A DNA stretch of 64,000 nucleotides from Methanobacteriota archaeon (GCA_020348345.1 CP070748.1:1037851-1101850); one strand, 5' to 3'. Shown: positions 1 to 8,502, numbered from the stretch's first letter. Numbers and translations: made by a program. Notes: generated by a model from the sequence alone, not told the origin.

Positions 1-41
1 GTCAGAGGCACCGTGAAGATCCTCTCAAGCTCCTCAACCAT
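1..41 (-). CDS. rpl31e: 50S ribosomal protein L31e, 5' end only
   Basis: Only the first 13 codons lie in the window; the gene runs off the left edge. The visible peptide begins MVEELERIFTVPL, which matches the usual beginning of archaeal L31e (acidic start followed by an R-I-y-T-[IV]-PL strand). The ATG at 41-39 is preceded by GGGATAGGA and lies 9 nt after the L39e stop, so it is the next cistron of the ribosomal operon. L39e followed by L31e is the standard archaeal order. Short but well supported by position and sequence. Confidence 0.8.
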   Translation of the reverse strand, partial: MVEELERIFTVPL

Positions 42-50
42 TCCTATCCC

Positions 51-206
51 TCACACCTTGAGCCTGTTCCGACGCCAGTGTCGCCTCTTAGGGTGACGCA
101 CGAATCTCCTGTCCGTTCTCATCATAACCCAAGCGGGAACACGTCTGTTGCTGTTGAGGGCTTTCATGAGCCTCATCTTGCGCGCATATGGTTTGTGCCT
201 GGACAA
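51..206 (-). CDS. rpl39e: 50S ribosomal protein L39e
   Basis: A 51-residue basic protein, the normal L39e length. It lines the polypeptide exit tunnel of the large subunit. The diagnostic central and C-terminal pattern is present: [14 protein letters not shown] followed by [19 protein letters not shown]. The start is TTG at 206-204, placed by the strong AAGGAG ribosome-binding site overlapping the end of the upstream PDCD5 gene. An ATG nearby is out of frame. The gene sits 4 nt downstream of PDCD5 in the S19e-PDCD5-L39e-L31e operon, the conserved archaeal arrangement. Confidence 0.93.
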   Translation of the reverse strand: MSRHKPYARKMRLMKALNSNRRVPAWVMMRTDRRFVRHPKRRHWRRNRLKV

Positions 207-210
207 ACTA

Positions 211-543
211 TCATCTCCTTTCGATCTTGATCTCCCTCTTGGAGGGCATCACCTTTCGCAGTATCTGTCTGAGAGTGTAGTCGTCTATCTGCTGCGACAG
301 CCTCCCAGATTGGACAAGCATCAGTAGCTGGTTCTCGACCTGCTCCACGGCGTCCGGGCGCGTCATCCGCAGGTTCGCCAGCCTCTCCCTCGCTTCGGGC
401 GTGAGTATCTGTCTCATCACGAGCGCCCTCTGGGCCTCGACCTGCTTGGCCTGCTCCTGAGCTGCAACCTCCTGCTGCGCCTTGACCTGCAGTTCCTGCA
501 GCTTCTTTTGCCGGAGGGCGTCCAATTCATTGTTGTTCGTCAT
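211..543 (-). CDS. PDCD5-family DNA-binding protein
   Basis: About 110 residues, matching the archaeal PDCD5/TFAR19 family (COG2118). Visible traits: a charged Gln/Glu/Ala-rich N-terminal helix, then the conserved core [19 protein letters not shown] and [20 protein letters not shown], and a basic tail. Family members form a three-helix bundle and bind DNA in vitro; the cellular role in archaea is not settled. I choose the ATG at 543 ([10 protein letters not shown]) over an in-frame GTG at 555 that directly abuts the S19e stop, because family members begin close to this acidic helix. It is the second gene of the S19e operon. Confidence 0.9.
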   Translation of the reverse strand: MTNNNELDALRQKKLQELQVKAQQEVAAQEQAKQVEAQRALVMRQILTPEARERLANLRMTRPDAVEQVENQLLMLVQSGRLSQQIDDYTLRQILRKVMPSKREIKIERR

Positions 544-555
544 ACAGTGAACCAC

Positions 556-1011
556 TCAGAGATATTTCGTAAGCTCGGGATTCTTGGCTGCCATCTCCTT
601 GAGCAGCTCGGTCGACAGGCCATCCACAAGCTTTCGCCCCTTCCCCGAAATGATCCTGCCGCCATCCTTATCCCTCTGAACAAGCTGGCAGTTCTCCAGC
701 TGTTTCATCGCTGTTCTGGCAATCGCCCTCGAGCCGCGGACCGCCTTGTCCGGCTTCGAACCCCTGTCGGCCTTGCCGCCGAACGCAGCGGCAATCCTGG
801 TCGTCCCGATCGGACCGTCGATGTATATCTTTCGCAGTACGGCAGCGGACCTGATGAACCACCAGTCGTCTCGGACAGGGCTCTTCTCCCTGTGTCTGCC
901 AGTCTTAACGAACATCGCCCATGCGGGCGGCTTCAGCGTATCGATCTTCCTCAGCTCCTCAGCTAATCGTGGTACTAGCTTCTCGGCAGGCACGTCGTAA
1001 GCGGTCGCCAT
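556..1011 (-). CDS. rps19e: 30S ribosomal protein S19e
   Basis: A 151-residue protein of normal archaeal S19e length. Recognisable blocks are YDVPAEKLVPRLAEELR at the N-terminus, PPAWAMFVKTGRHREKSP, DDWWFIRSAAVLRKIY and a C-terminal winged-helix part ending in GRKLVDGLSTELLKE. S19e is a eukaryote/archaea-specific small-subunit protein. The ATG at 1011 follows TTGAGGTAG, a good ribosome-binding site. It is the first gene of the operon, with a TATA box about 90 nt upstream. Confidence 0.97.
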   Translation of the reverse strand: MATAYDVPAEKLVPRLAEELRKIDTLKPPAWAMFVKTGRHREKSPVRDDWWFIRSAAVLRKIYIDGPIGTTRIAAAFGGKADRGSKPDKAVRGSRAIARTAMKQLENCQLVQRDKDGGRIISGKGRKLVDGLSTELLKEMAAKNPELTKYL

Positions 1012-1092
1012 CGAACTACCTCAAGGGACATATGACACGTCGGCTATCCTGGCCTGTCGCCAAAACAGCGACAAAACGCGGATAAGCTGCTA

Positions 1093-1105
1093 CTTATATA
1101 TAAAT
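1093..1105 (-). promoter_or_regulatory. TATA box of the S19e-PDCD5-L39e-L31e operon
   Basis: On the minus strand the sequence reads ATTTATATATAAG, a near-ideal archaeal TATA element. Transcription would start about 26 nt further on (near 1073), leaving a leader of roughly 60 nt that carries the GAGGT ribosome-binding site of S19e. Confidence 0.75.
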
Positions 1106-1206
1106 GCGCCGCCAGCGGCTGAGGACCAGCCGACACCCCCCAGGGCCAAGCTGGAAGAGGGCAGTCGTGTCATACCCTTTTATCTGAGCGCGCACATTGA
1201 CCGCTC

Positions 1207-1770
1207 ATGCGAATCGTCGTCGGAATCTCCGGCGCCTCAGGAATCAGATATGGCGTTCGCCTGATTGAGTCCCTTTCATGCGAGAGCCTACTGATCATGT
1301 CATCCGAAGCTATGCGGATGTGCAAGGAAGAGACAGGCATGAGCGTGGATGAGGTGTTCTCCAAGGCGGAGAAGGGCTGGAGGAACGACGACCTCTTCTC
1401 GCCCCTTGCGTCCGGCTCGACGCGTTTCGATGCAATGGTGATATGCCCGTGCAGCACGTCGACGATGTCCAAGGTGGCTTGTGGGATCGCCGATAATCTG
1501 CTGACGAGAACAGCGGCGGTGGCGCTCAAGGAGCGAAGGCGGCTTGTCGTCGTCCTCAGGGAGACGCCGCTGTCCACCATCCATCTCCGAAACATGCTGA
1601 CTCTGTCGGAGGCAGGCGCGACCGTGATGCCAGCATGCCCAGCGTTCTATCCCAAGCCTGACACGGTCGACGACATGGTGGACTTCGTCGTCGGGAGAGT
1701 GCTGGACCAGCTGGACTTGGACCACGATCTGTACAGGAGATGGAGCGACTCGGACGGCGATTACAGATAG
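1207..1770 (+). CDS. ubiX: UbiX-family flavin prenyltransferase
   Basis: A 187-residue protein, the usual UbiX/Pad1 length. It joins a dimethylallyl group to FMN to make prenylated FMN, the cofactor of UbiD decarboxylases. The N-terminus VVGISGASGIRYGVRL is the flavodoxin-like FMN-binding loop; SSEAM follows the second strand; CPCSTSTMSKVACGIADNLLTRTA is the family's CPxS/T..S..A.G..DNL..R motif; LRETPLSTIHLRNM matches the conserved RExPl...hl.nm segment; MPACPAFYPKP is the C-terminal signature. No ubiD is visible here. A CTTTTAT element about 30 nt upstream suggests a short leader. Its 3' end overlaps the convergent neighbour by 10 bp. Confidence 0.95.
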   Translation: MRIVVGISGASGIRYGVRLIESLSCESLLIMSSEAMRMCKEETGMSVDEVFSKAEKGWRNDDLFSPLASGSTRFDAMVICPCSTSTMSKVACGIADNLLTRTAAVALKERRRLVVVLRETPLSTIHLRNMLTLSEAGATVMPACPAFYPKPDTVDDMVDFVVGRVLDQLDLDHDLYRRWSDSDGDYR

Positions 1771-3602
1771 TCGTGTATCTCGTCGAACTCGTCGCTCAGT
1801 CCTTTGAACTGCTCCTCCTCCATGCTGGACTTGTCCGCATGCATCAGAATAGTGGAGCCATGTATTGCTGCGAGATCGTTTATGCGGCGCACATAAGCGA
1901 GGACCTTGTCAAAGCCGCTCAGCTCTATGAGGGTCGCAAGGCCGTCGATCATCAGCCCCGCACGCTTCGTCGTCATGAGGAATGTGGATGCCGTCTCCAT
2001 CGCATCACCCTCGAGGTCGTGGGGATTAACGTTGTCGATGTCGGTGGTGGACTCTGAGAACCAACGTACATCGACCTCCTCGCCGAGATCGTAGGTCCCC
2101 CTCATCTTGCCTGGAAACTCCGCCGTTATGACCATCGCCGCCCTTCCAGAGATGCCCATGGCTCTGATCATGCGATACGCCATCGTCGGGTCGCTGTCGA
2201 CGATGAGGTAGTTCTTCCCAGCCTCGACCTCCTCCTGGAACGCTCCGCATCTTGTGCACTGGATCGAGTATGGGTCTTCCGGACCAGCGTGGAGGAAAGC
2301 CTCTCCGCAGCTCTTGCACTGTATGGAGCGCGTGTCCTGCGGATGCAGGATCGAGCCGCATGTGGGACATGACTGTGCCCTCTCGCTGCACTCGAAGTGC
2401 ATCTCAGCGCCGCAGTTCTCGCACAGATGCAACTCCTCCACGAGGTCGATCGTCTTGTCGCACACTGAGCAGAACCCAACCGCCTCGGGAGTCTCCGGCT
2501 CGATCAACGCCTGCTTCACCTCGATGATGGCATCCTCAGGTATGTCGAGGGCGGATCGCTCGTACACGACTCTCGATACGGAATACTGTGCCATAACGGC
2601 CAGCGGCGCAATAAGTATGAAGTAGATGGAGTACAGCAGGAATCCTTCCATCAGCGGCGACAGCAGAAACGGCAGGACATACAGCGTCCAGATGAACGCG
2701 ACCAATACGACGGCTGTTATCTTCACGGAGAGCTTGGGTTGCGCGTACTTCCTGTAGCGTTTGGGATGGAGTTTCTTGAACTTCTCGAAGCGGAGGCCGG
2801 GCATTCTGACTATGATCAGGGAGCATATCAGCAGAATTGCAAACGCCACTTGATGATTCTCGATGGGAGAAAATCCTTCGTACGATATGGACTCGTCCTC
2901 CAGGCTCGCGGAATCGACGATATCGAACTGGGATGAGTACCATAGTACAACGCCCGCAGGGGTGCGTATCTCCTGCAACGATCCGTTTGACATTTCGGGA
3001 ACAGTGAAGCTGCCGAATCCGAACAGCACGACTCTCTGCTCCATCCGCATTACGCCGTCGAACGAGTAGCCGGTGGAGGCTCTCACCGCGCCGCACACGG
3101 TGCCGGCTGCGGTCTTTGTAATGAATATGACCTTTGAGAAGCCCTCGCCATGGGCGTCGAAGTTCATCCTGAAGACGATGTCGTCATTCGAATCCAATGT
3201 TTGGGAGACAAGCCCCTCGGTCTCCTTTTCGACGTCCTCCGCGCTCAAGTTCGCGAAGTCAGTTGTGGGCGTAAGGGTTACGCCCCAGTAGGGCAGCCCG
3301 TTGAGTTCGCTTGCCAAAGACACGAGGAAGCCTCTGACCTCCACCGCTTCCATGATCTGATTTATGCTGCTGTCGAACTCAGAGAGGATATACTGTCTCA
3401 AGTCGCGTGCAGCGTCTCCCTTGAACGTCACTTTGATGCTGCCCGATCCATCGAGATCGGCGACGCTTGTGAGCTGCATCCTGGTCTCCACAAGCATATC
3501 GGGTTCCGCCTCATGGACGTCCTGTGATCTCGCATGTCCAGGAACCACCATCGCGAAGGCTGCGATCAGGATCAGAGCCACGACGGGCACCGACTTCCAC
3601 AT
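1761..3602 (-). CDS. Membrane protein with zinc-ribbon cluster and C-terminal DUF835 domain
   Basis: A 613-residue protein. Residues about 1-25 form a signal sequence or membrane anchor, followed by about 220 residues of probably extracellular beta-rich sequence, a membrane helix near 250-268, and a hydrophobic pair near 295-345. The cytoplasmic part has three to four CxxC knuckles between about 376 and 460 (CSVC, CENC, CPTC, CKSC, CTRC), including a RING-like spacing, and a C-terminal DUF835 domain (about 465-613, containing YLIVDSDP, LMTTKRAGLMIDGL and ILMHADKSSM). DUF835 is common in Thermoplasmata and Methanomassiliicoccales and is found with signalling domains; its activity is unknown. 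The layout suggests an envelope sensor, which is an inference. It is monocistronic by appearance. Confidence 0.75.
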   Translation of the reverse strand: MWKSVPVVALILIAAFAMVVPGHARSQDVHEAEPDMLVETRMQLTSVADLDGSGSIKVTFKGDAARDLRQYILSEFDSSINQIMEAVEVRGFLVSLASELNGLPYWGVTLTPTTDFANLSAEDVEKETEGLVSQTLDSNDDIVFRMNFDAHGEGFSKVIFITKTAAGTVCGAVRASTGYSFDGVMRMEQRVVLFGFGSFTVPEMSNGSLQEIRTPAGVVLWYSSQFDIVDSASLEDESISYEGFSPIENHQVAFAILLICSLIIVRMPGLRFEKFKKLHPKRYRKYAQPKLSVKITAVVLVAFIWTLYVLPFLLSPLMEGFLLYSIYFILIAPLAVMAQYSVSRVVYERSALDIPEDAIIEVKQALIEPETPEAVGFCSVCDKTIDLVEELHLCENCGAEMHFECSERAQSCPTCGSILHPQDTRSIQCKSCGEAFLHAGPEDPYSIQCTRCGAFQEEVEAGKNYLIVDSDPTMAYRMIRAMGISGRAAMVITAEFPGKMRGTYDLGEEVDVRWFSESTTDIDNVNPHDLEGDAMETASTFLMTTKRAGLMIDGLATLIELSGFDKVLAYVRRINDLAAIHGSTILMHADKSSMEEEQFKGLSDEFDEIHDYL

Positions 3603-3729
3603 AGCGCCAACCAGTGCGTCAGATATCTCACAGGCCTGGCTTAATTCTTTGCCTCCCCGTTATCAATTCCGAAACGGCTGTCGGAATCGATGCACACTGG
3701 CTGTCATTCCTAGGATGGCATGTGCGACC

Positions 3730-6609
3730 TCATTCTATGTAAACGGCCGGCCTTCCGGGTCTGGCCTGCTTTGCACGGCCCTTGGGGTCCGTCCTCTTAG
3801 GGTCGTCAGCGGAGAAGACCGTCACATCGCATCCGAACTGCTCCTTGAGAAAGCAAGCAGCGGCGCTCAGAACCTCTAGCTCATCGATTCGCGCCGATGC
3901 CCTGCGCCTCTCCTCATGAGACATCCTGTTGACATCGGACGCGACTGCCTTTGCGAACGCAGGCGCCTCCTTCCTTGCTTCAGGAGACAGGTTCGGCATC
4001 GCCTCTCTGATGAGCTTCCCCACGTCCGCTCCGCTCTCGCCTTCGCGCAGCGCGCTGCCCAGCATATCGGCCTTCCACTTGGGGGCGGTCATCAGGACCA
4101 TCCTCGACGGCTCGATGGAGGTGACTTTGAGTATCTCAGAGATGTCCGTCATCAGCGCAGCCAGAAGCCTCTCCTTGGCCTCCTCGAGCTCCGCATTGTC
4201 GGAGACCTCCGCCTTCGGCAGCTGCGAATCCGAGACGAACCTCGGCATTCCTAAAGCCTCCCATATCTCCTCGGCGAGGTGTGGGGTCACAGGAGCCATC
4301 AGCTGCGTCCAGACGCGCAGCGCATCTCGAACACATTCCTTCGATGCCCCGCCCCTTCTCAGATACCATCTGAAGTCGTGGGACATCTCGAAGTAAACGT
4401 CGTTTGCGTAGGATCTGACGTCGAACTGCTCCATGTGCTTGTGCGCCTGTGCAAGGCGGCTCTGCATGCGTGCCCTGAGCCAGGCGTCTATGTCAGCGGG
4501 TGGCCCATCGTCCATCTCCACTAGATCGTTGGCGAAGCTCCATATTCGCTCTATGCGATCTCTGTATGATTCGACCTTCTCGTCCTCCCACGCGACGTCT
4601 ACGTACAGCGATGCGATGTGAGCGTAGAAGAGCCTCATCGCATCGACCCCGAACCTCTCCGCGGCATCAGGTATCGGCTGCGCACCCCCCTTCGACTTGG
4701 ATATCTTGCCTCCCGTGGCGGTGATGTACCAGTTCACTATGATACCCCGGGGCCAGTGCTCCGGCCGCAGCAGTCCCACGTGATTCATCAGGAACACGGG
4801 GAAGTGAACGGTCATGTGTTCCTTGCCGCCGAGGTTGATATCGAGCGGGTACCAATACTCGAACTCCGCCCTCACTGCTTCAAGGGTGCCGACGTCGATG
4901 CCGGTCATTTCGGCAACGGAGTCGAAGTCCCCCTCACCGAGCAGGACGCAGTCGAAGAACTCCTCGGTCATCCCGTCCGCGCTCACCGACCCGTCGTTGA
5001 CGTACTTGGCCAGCACATAGTGGATAGGGTATAGCGTGCTGTCCGCTATCGCCTCCACGATCCACCGTCTGTCGAACGGAAAGCGTGTTCCCAGCCAGTT
5101 GCCCAACCTGACACACGCCCTCTCCCTGTACCACTCGAGCACGTTCTGTATGTTGTCGTGATACTCCCTGGGAAGTATCCTCATCGTACGAGCATGATCC
5201 TTGGATTGTTCTTTCAGTCTCGGATTCGCATAGTCAATGAACCATTGGTCGGGTATCTTCTTGACGAACACCTTGGACCCACATCGGCAGAGGACCTCCT
5301 CCGAGAGGTCGTAGAAGATGGCGGCCGCCCCGGCCTCGATCATCTGCTCCCTAACGGCGTCCTTTGCCTGCTCGACGGCCCAGCCTGCGAACTCCCCGCA
5401 GGAGCTATTCATGACCCCCTTGTGGAATCCGGTCTTATAGACTTCCTTAGTCGCCTCTTCAAGACGCGGGTCGTCCAGGGATTTGATCCCCATGCGTTCC
5501 GTCACTTCCACAGCGGGGAGCGGCCCGTATCCCGGCGTTTCTATGATCGGCACAGGCGAGGCTGCGTCAATCATCTCTTCGGTGATGCCGTACCTCTCCT
5601 TTGCACCTTCATCGACTCTCAGCTCAACGAGCCCGATCCAGTCGACAGGGGCGTCTGATGGGACGCTCATCACCAGGCCAGTACCCACCTCAGGGTCACA
5701 CAGAACCGACGGGAAGATGGTGATCATCTTGCCAGTGAAGGGCGCCCTGCATCTTCGGCCCATGAGAGCAGCGCCGTCGGCGGAGGAGACCACTTCCACA
5801 GCATCCATCTGAAGCGCCAGCTTCTCAGCAGCAGGCCTGGATACCACCCAGGTCTCATCGCCCACCTTCGCGTCCACGTACTCGACCTCGGGGTTCACCC
5901 AAAAGTTCGTCAGGCCGAATACGGTCTCTGGGCGCAGAGTTGCCGCGACGAGCTTCCTGCCGTCCTCGAGGTCGAACTTGAGCAGCGTGTATTCCAGCAC
6001 TTCTGCGCTGCCTCCCTTTAGGATATCGGTCTCCGAAGCGTCGATAGCAACGGGCCCATGCTCGACACACGCTGGGGCGAAGTAGGGCTTCTGAATCAGC
6101 AGATCCTGAGCCTTCAACTTAGTCATCTGCCATTCTATGAACCGGTTGTAATCGGGGTTGATGGTGCTCGTGAACCTCCGCCAGTCGGACATGAAGCCGA
6201 AACGCTTCCAGTAGTCGTTCAGATAGACGTCGTTGAAGAATCTGACCACCTCAACAGGGTCGGTCAGTCGGGAAAGCGTCTCCTCGGAGCATCCGTTCGA
6301 GGTCAGAAGATCGACGGTCGCCGGGTCGCGCCGTTCGACCCTGCGGGCGAAGCTGATGGCGCCGTTTCCGGTGGCGTGTGTGCCTACCGGAAACAGGACA
6401 TTGTGTCCGGTCATGAGCTTGTATCGAACGATGGCGTCCGAGACTGTATATCCCCGCATATGGCCCACATGCAGGTAGCCCGTCACACCCGGGTAGGCGA
6501 AGATCATGAAGAACTTGGCTCTGCCTGGCTCTGGGTCGGACTCGTTGATACGAGCTTCGTACCACGCGTCCTGCCACTTGGCTTCCATGCGCGCGAAATC
6601 AAGAGCCAT
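3730..6609 (-). CDS. leuS: Leucyl-tRNA synthetase
   Basis: A 959-residue class Ia synthetase, the normal archaeal/eukaryal-type LeuRS length. It charges tRNA-Leu. The HIGH motif appears as HVGH (residues 47-50), the CP1 editing domain lies in the middle (TLRPETVFGLTNFWVNPE is the threonine-rich editing region), and the KMSKS motif is KISKS near residue 636 (GGKISKSKGGA). The anticodon-binding helical domain and a C-terminal archaeal extension follow. The ATG at 6609 gives MALDFARMEAKWQ, the standard family start. The gene stands alone between the DUF835 protein and a small membrane protein. Confidence 0.98.
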   Translation of the reverse strand: MALDFARMEAKWQDAWYEARINESDPEPGRAKFFMIFAYPGVTGYLHVGHMRGYTVSDAIVRYKLMTGHNVLFPVGTHATGNGAISFARRVERRDPATVDLLTSNGCSEETLSRLTDPVEVVRFFNDVYLNDYWKRFGFMSDWRRFTSTINPDYNRFIEWQMTKLKAQDLLIQKPYFAPACVEHGPVAIDASETDILKGGSAEVLEYTLLKFDLEDGRKLVAATLRPETVFGLTNFWVNPEVEYVDAKVGDETWVVSRPAAEKLALQMDAVEVVSSADGAALMGRRCRAPFTGKMITIFPSVLCDPEVGTGLVMSVPSDAPVDWIGLVELRVDEGAKERYGITEEMIDAASPVPIIETPGYGPLPAVEVTERMGIKSLDDPRLEEATKEVYKTGFHKGVMNSSCGEFAGWAVEQAKDAVREQMIEAGAAAIFYDLSEEVLCRCGSKVFVKKIPDQWFIDYANPRLKEQSKDHARTMRILPREYHDNIQNVLEWYRERACVRLGNWLGTRFPFDRRWIVEAIADSTLYPIHYVLAKYVNDGSVSADGMTEEFFDCVLLGEGDFDSVAEMTGIDVGTLEAVRAEFEYWYPLDINLGGKEHMTVHFPVFLMNHVGLLRPEHWPRGIIVNWYITATGGKISKSKGGAQPIPDAAERFGVDAMRLFYAHIASLYVDVAWEDEKVESYRDRIERIWSFANDLVEMDDGPPADIDAWLRARMQSRLAQAHKHMEQFDVRSYANDVYFEMSHDFRWYLRRGGASKECVRDALRVWTQLMAPVTPHLAEEIWEALGMPRFVSDSQLPKAEVSDNAELEEAKERLLAALMTDISEILKVTSIEPSRMVLMTAPKWKADMLGSALREGESGADVGKLIREAMPNLSPEARKEAPAFAKAVASDVNRMSHEERRRASARIDELEVLSAAACFLKEQFGCDVTVFSADDPKRTDPKGRAKQARPGRPAVYIE

Positions 6610-6681
6610 TCAACTCAGCCAGCGTGACATCGGAATGTGCACTCCGCATAAATATGTTGAGGACGACCGCTCGACGGCAGG

Positions 6682-7122
6682 TCACGCCTCGCGCCTATTG
6701 TGTCGTATGAACGCCGCTGCGGGAACAACCGTCGCCACAGTGACTCCAACCATGCTGAGGAGAAGACCAATCACAAGAAGAGCTCCGTCGTCGGAACGGT
6801 CCGATGAACCGCCATCGTAGACATCAGCACTCCTTGACCCGTCGGCGCTGATTGCGACATCTTCGGGCAGCGAGGCGACAGTCATCGCGAAGCCCGCGAT
6901 GAACAGCAGTATGCCCGCGATTACCGCGGCGGCGATTGGGAGCTTCGAGCCCGTACATCGTTGTTCGTCGAATGAATCCGGATCCATGTTGGCATCAGCC
7001 GTGTCCTTGGGCGGACTTGGGTCCATATCTGGACCCTGGATATAACACTTCGCATCCGCCAATCTGATGGTGGCCAGCCGATGCCAGTATCCTGGAGCGA
7101 AGCTGCCTGACCGCTCTGCCAT
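6682..7122 (-). CDS. Small two-helix membrane protein, unknown function
   Basis: A 146-residue protein with no family I recognise. The N-terminal 55 residues are polar; membrane helices run about 62-83 (AAAVIAGILLFIAGFAMTV) and 114-137 (LLVIGLLLSMVGVTVATVV), joined by an Asp/Ser-rich loop. The ATG at 7122 fits the divergent TATA box near 7171 (predicted start near 7145). A later in-frame ATG at 7026 is possible. The start codon directly abuts a perfect palindrome (7123-7137) that could be an operator for the ribbon-helix-helix regulator transcribed divergently. Confidence 0.6.
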   Translation of the reverse strand: MAERSGSFAPGYWHRLATIRLADAKCYIQGPDMDPSPPKDTADANMDPDSFDEQRCTGSKLPIAAAVIAGILLFIAGFAMTVASLPEDVAISADGSRSADVYDGGSSDRSDDGALLVIGLLLSMVGVTVATVVPAAAFIRHNRREA

Positions 7123-7137
7123 GAGTCAATATGACTC
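7123..7137. promoter_or_regulatory. 15-bp palindrome, candidate operator
   Basis: The sequence GAGTCA-ATA-TGACTC is a perfect inverted repeat with 6-bp arms and a 3-bp centre. It lies between the TATA element and the start codon of the small membrane protein on the minus strand, and about 35 bp from the divergent promoter of a double ribbon-helix-helix protein. Size and symmetry suit an RHH dimer site; binding is inferred, not shown. Confidence 0.4.
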
Positions 7138-7167
7138 GTTAAGACAAAATGTGACATTCCGGATATC

Positions 7168-7175
7168 TATATATA
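7168..7175. promoter_or_regulatory. Symmetric TATA element, possible bidirectional promoter
   Basis: TATATATA sits between two divergent genes. Rightward, transcription would begin near 7198, which excludes the ATG at 7179 as the start of the ribbon-helix-helix gene and favours the ATG at 7230. Leftward, it would begin near 7145, just ahead of the palindrome and the start codon at 7122. Confidence 0.6.
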
Positions 7176-7229
7176 CAAATGTATGACATATCTTGGTCTC
7201 GCGTCGATAAGCCGGGATGGGATGCACAC

Positions 7230-7613
7230 ATGTCTGACCTCTTGGAGAACGAGCGAATCACGCTGCGACTCGACTCGGATATACTGAAGTTGATGGACGA
7301 GTTCGTCGCCAACAGCCGTGAGTTCTCCAACAGGTCTCAGCTTGCCCGCGCCGCCGTATCCGCGTATCTCGAAGCCAAGGTCGCGGGCACAGAGGAGGGA
7401 ACGCACAGAAGACCGAACGAGGTGATGGTGCTGCTGCCGCCGCTCGTTCTCGACACGGTCGATCATCTTGTGGACGAGGGGATCTACACCTCCGTCTCAG
7501 AGGCATTGGCGGACTGTGCAAGGCATCAGTTCCTCCACGAGGAGCACGTGGAGTCCGTGAAGAAGGATGCAGTCCAGCAGAGAAGCGCCATGAAGGTCGT
7601 TCCCAAGACATGA
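7230..7613 (+). CDS. Double ribbon-helix-helix transcription regulator (CdrS-like position)
   Basis: A 127-residue protein with two consecutive ribbon-helix-helix units: residues about 9-50 (ERITLRLDSDILKLMDEFV, then FSNRSQLARAAVSAYLE) and about 64-103 (EVMVLLPPLVLDTVDHLV, then YTSVSEALADCARHQF). A single chain could therefore make a complete DNA-binding unit. I choose the ATG at 7230 because the TATA box at 7168-7175 would start transcription downstream of the ATG at 7179. The gene lies 97 bp before the FtsZ-like gene on the same strand. In haloarchaea the RHH protein CdrS precedes ftsZ2 and controls division genes; this order resembles that, so a division-regulator role is a reasonable inference. 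Confidence 0.85.
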   Translation: MSDLLENERITLRLDSDILKLMDEFVANSREFSNRSQLARAAVSAYLEAKVAGTEEGTHRRPNEVMVLLPPLVLDTVDHLVDEGIYTSVSEALADCARHQFLHEEHVESVKKDAVQQRSAMKVVPKT

Positions 7614-7710
7614 CAAAGGCACCGCTATGAGGGCGCACCGTCCGATACGGAATCTCTCGCAAGGGGGATTCTCTCGCGCTCGGACAGTGAACAAACGGAG
7701 GCCAGATGAA

Positions 7711-8502
7711 ATGTCAGAGGAAGGGAGCAAGGTCGGAGATCTAATCAGCGTCTTGGGCGTCACTTTGGGAGAGCCAGCAATCGCAGTCGTCGGATGCGGC
7801 GGTGCGGGATCGAACGTCGTACACAGCATCTACTGGGGTTCGAACAGGATAGAGACGGTGGCAGTGAACACCGATGAGGAACACCTGCGCAAGGTCGATG
7901 CTCACAAGAGGATCCTAATCGGGAAGGACGTCACATTTGGGAGGGACGCCAGTGGATTCCCGGAGATAGGAGAGCACTGCGCGGAGAAGGCACGTCAGGT
8001 GCTCCGTGAGGCGCTGAGGAACTACGACATCATCTTCGTCGTCGCGGGCATGGGCGGCGGCACAGGCACGGGCGTGTCGCCAGTCGTTGCCGCAGTGGCA
8101 AAGGAGATGAACGCGCTCACATTCGCGCTCCCGATAATGCCTTTTGCCGTCGAGGGCGGCGAGAAGACTAGAATCGCGACGAGAGGCATCGACAAGCTCA
8201 GGAATGTCGCCGATTTCACAGTGGTGCTTGACAACAACAAGCTGGCATCGATGGAGGCTGCCAGGAGCCTCCCTATGTCCGAGGCGATGAAGATCATCGA
8301 GAGGAGCGTCATCAAGATCGTGCAGACCATCAGCAACGAGACCAGCTCCTATGTGAGCTCTCTGATGCACGATATATCGGGATACGCCGACGCCTTCGAA
8401 GAGCCTGTAGTCGTGCCCCCGAGCGAGCACACTGAGGAGAGGCTCATACACGCTGAGTTGATGCATGACCTGGGCGATTTCGGACCCCATATGTTCGGCT
8501 GA
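7711..8502 (+). CDS. FtsZ-like tubulin-superfamily GTPase lacking the C-terminal domain
   Basis: A 263-residue protein from the ATG at 7711 (GGAGG 12 nt upstream); an upstream in-frame start at 7627 adds an unlikely basic extension. The FtsZ nucleotide-binding fold is clear: AVVGCGGAGSN (26-35), VAVNTDEEHL (50-59), GMGGGTGTG tubulin signature (113-121), LPIMPFAVEGGEK (140-152) and VVLDNNKL (171-178). After the H7 region the chain ends within about 50 residues: the catalytic T7-loop pattern NxDxxD is absent, as is the roughly 110-residue C-terminal activation domain, leaving only an acidic tail. Normal FtsZ is 330-400 residues. It may bind GTP without polymerising in the normal way, or act with a full-length FtsZ elsewhere. 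No frameshifted remainder is visible downstream. Confidence 0.85.
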   Translation: MSEEGSKVGDLISVLGVTLGEPAIAVVGCGGAGSNVVHSIYWGSNRIETVAVNTDEEHLRKVDAHKRILIGKDVTFGRDASGFPEIGEHCAEKARQVLREALRNYDIIFVVAGMGGGTGTGVSPVVAAVAKEMNALTFALPIMPFAVEGGEKTRIATRGIDKLRNVADFTVVLDNNKLASMEAARSLPMSEAMKIIERSVIKIVQTISNETSSYVSSLMHDISGYADAFEEPVVVPPSEHTEERLIHAELMHDLGDFGPHMFG

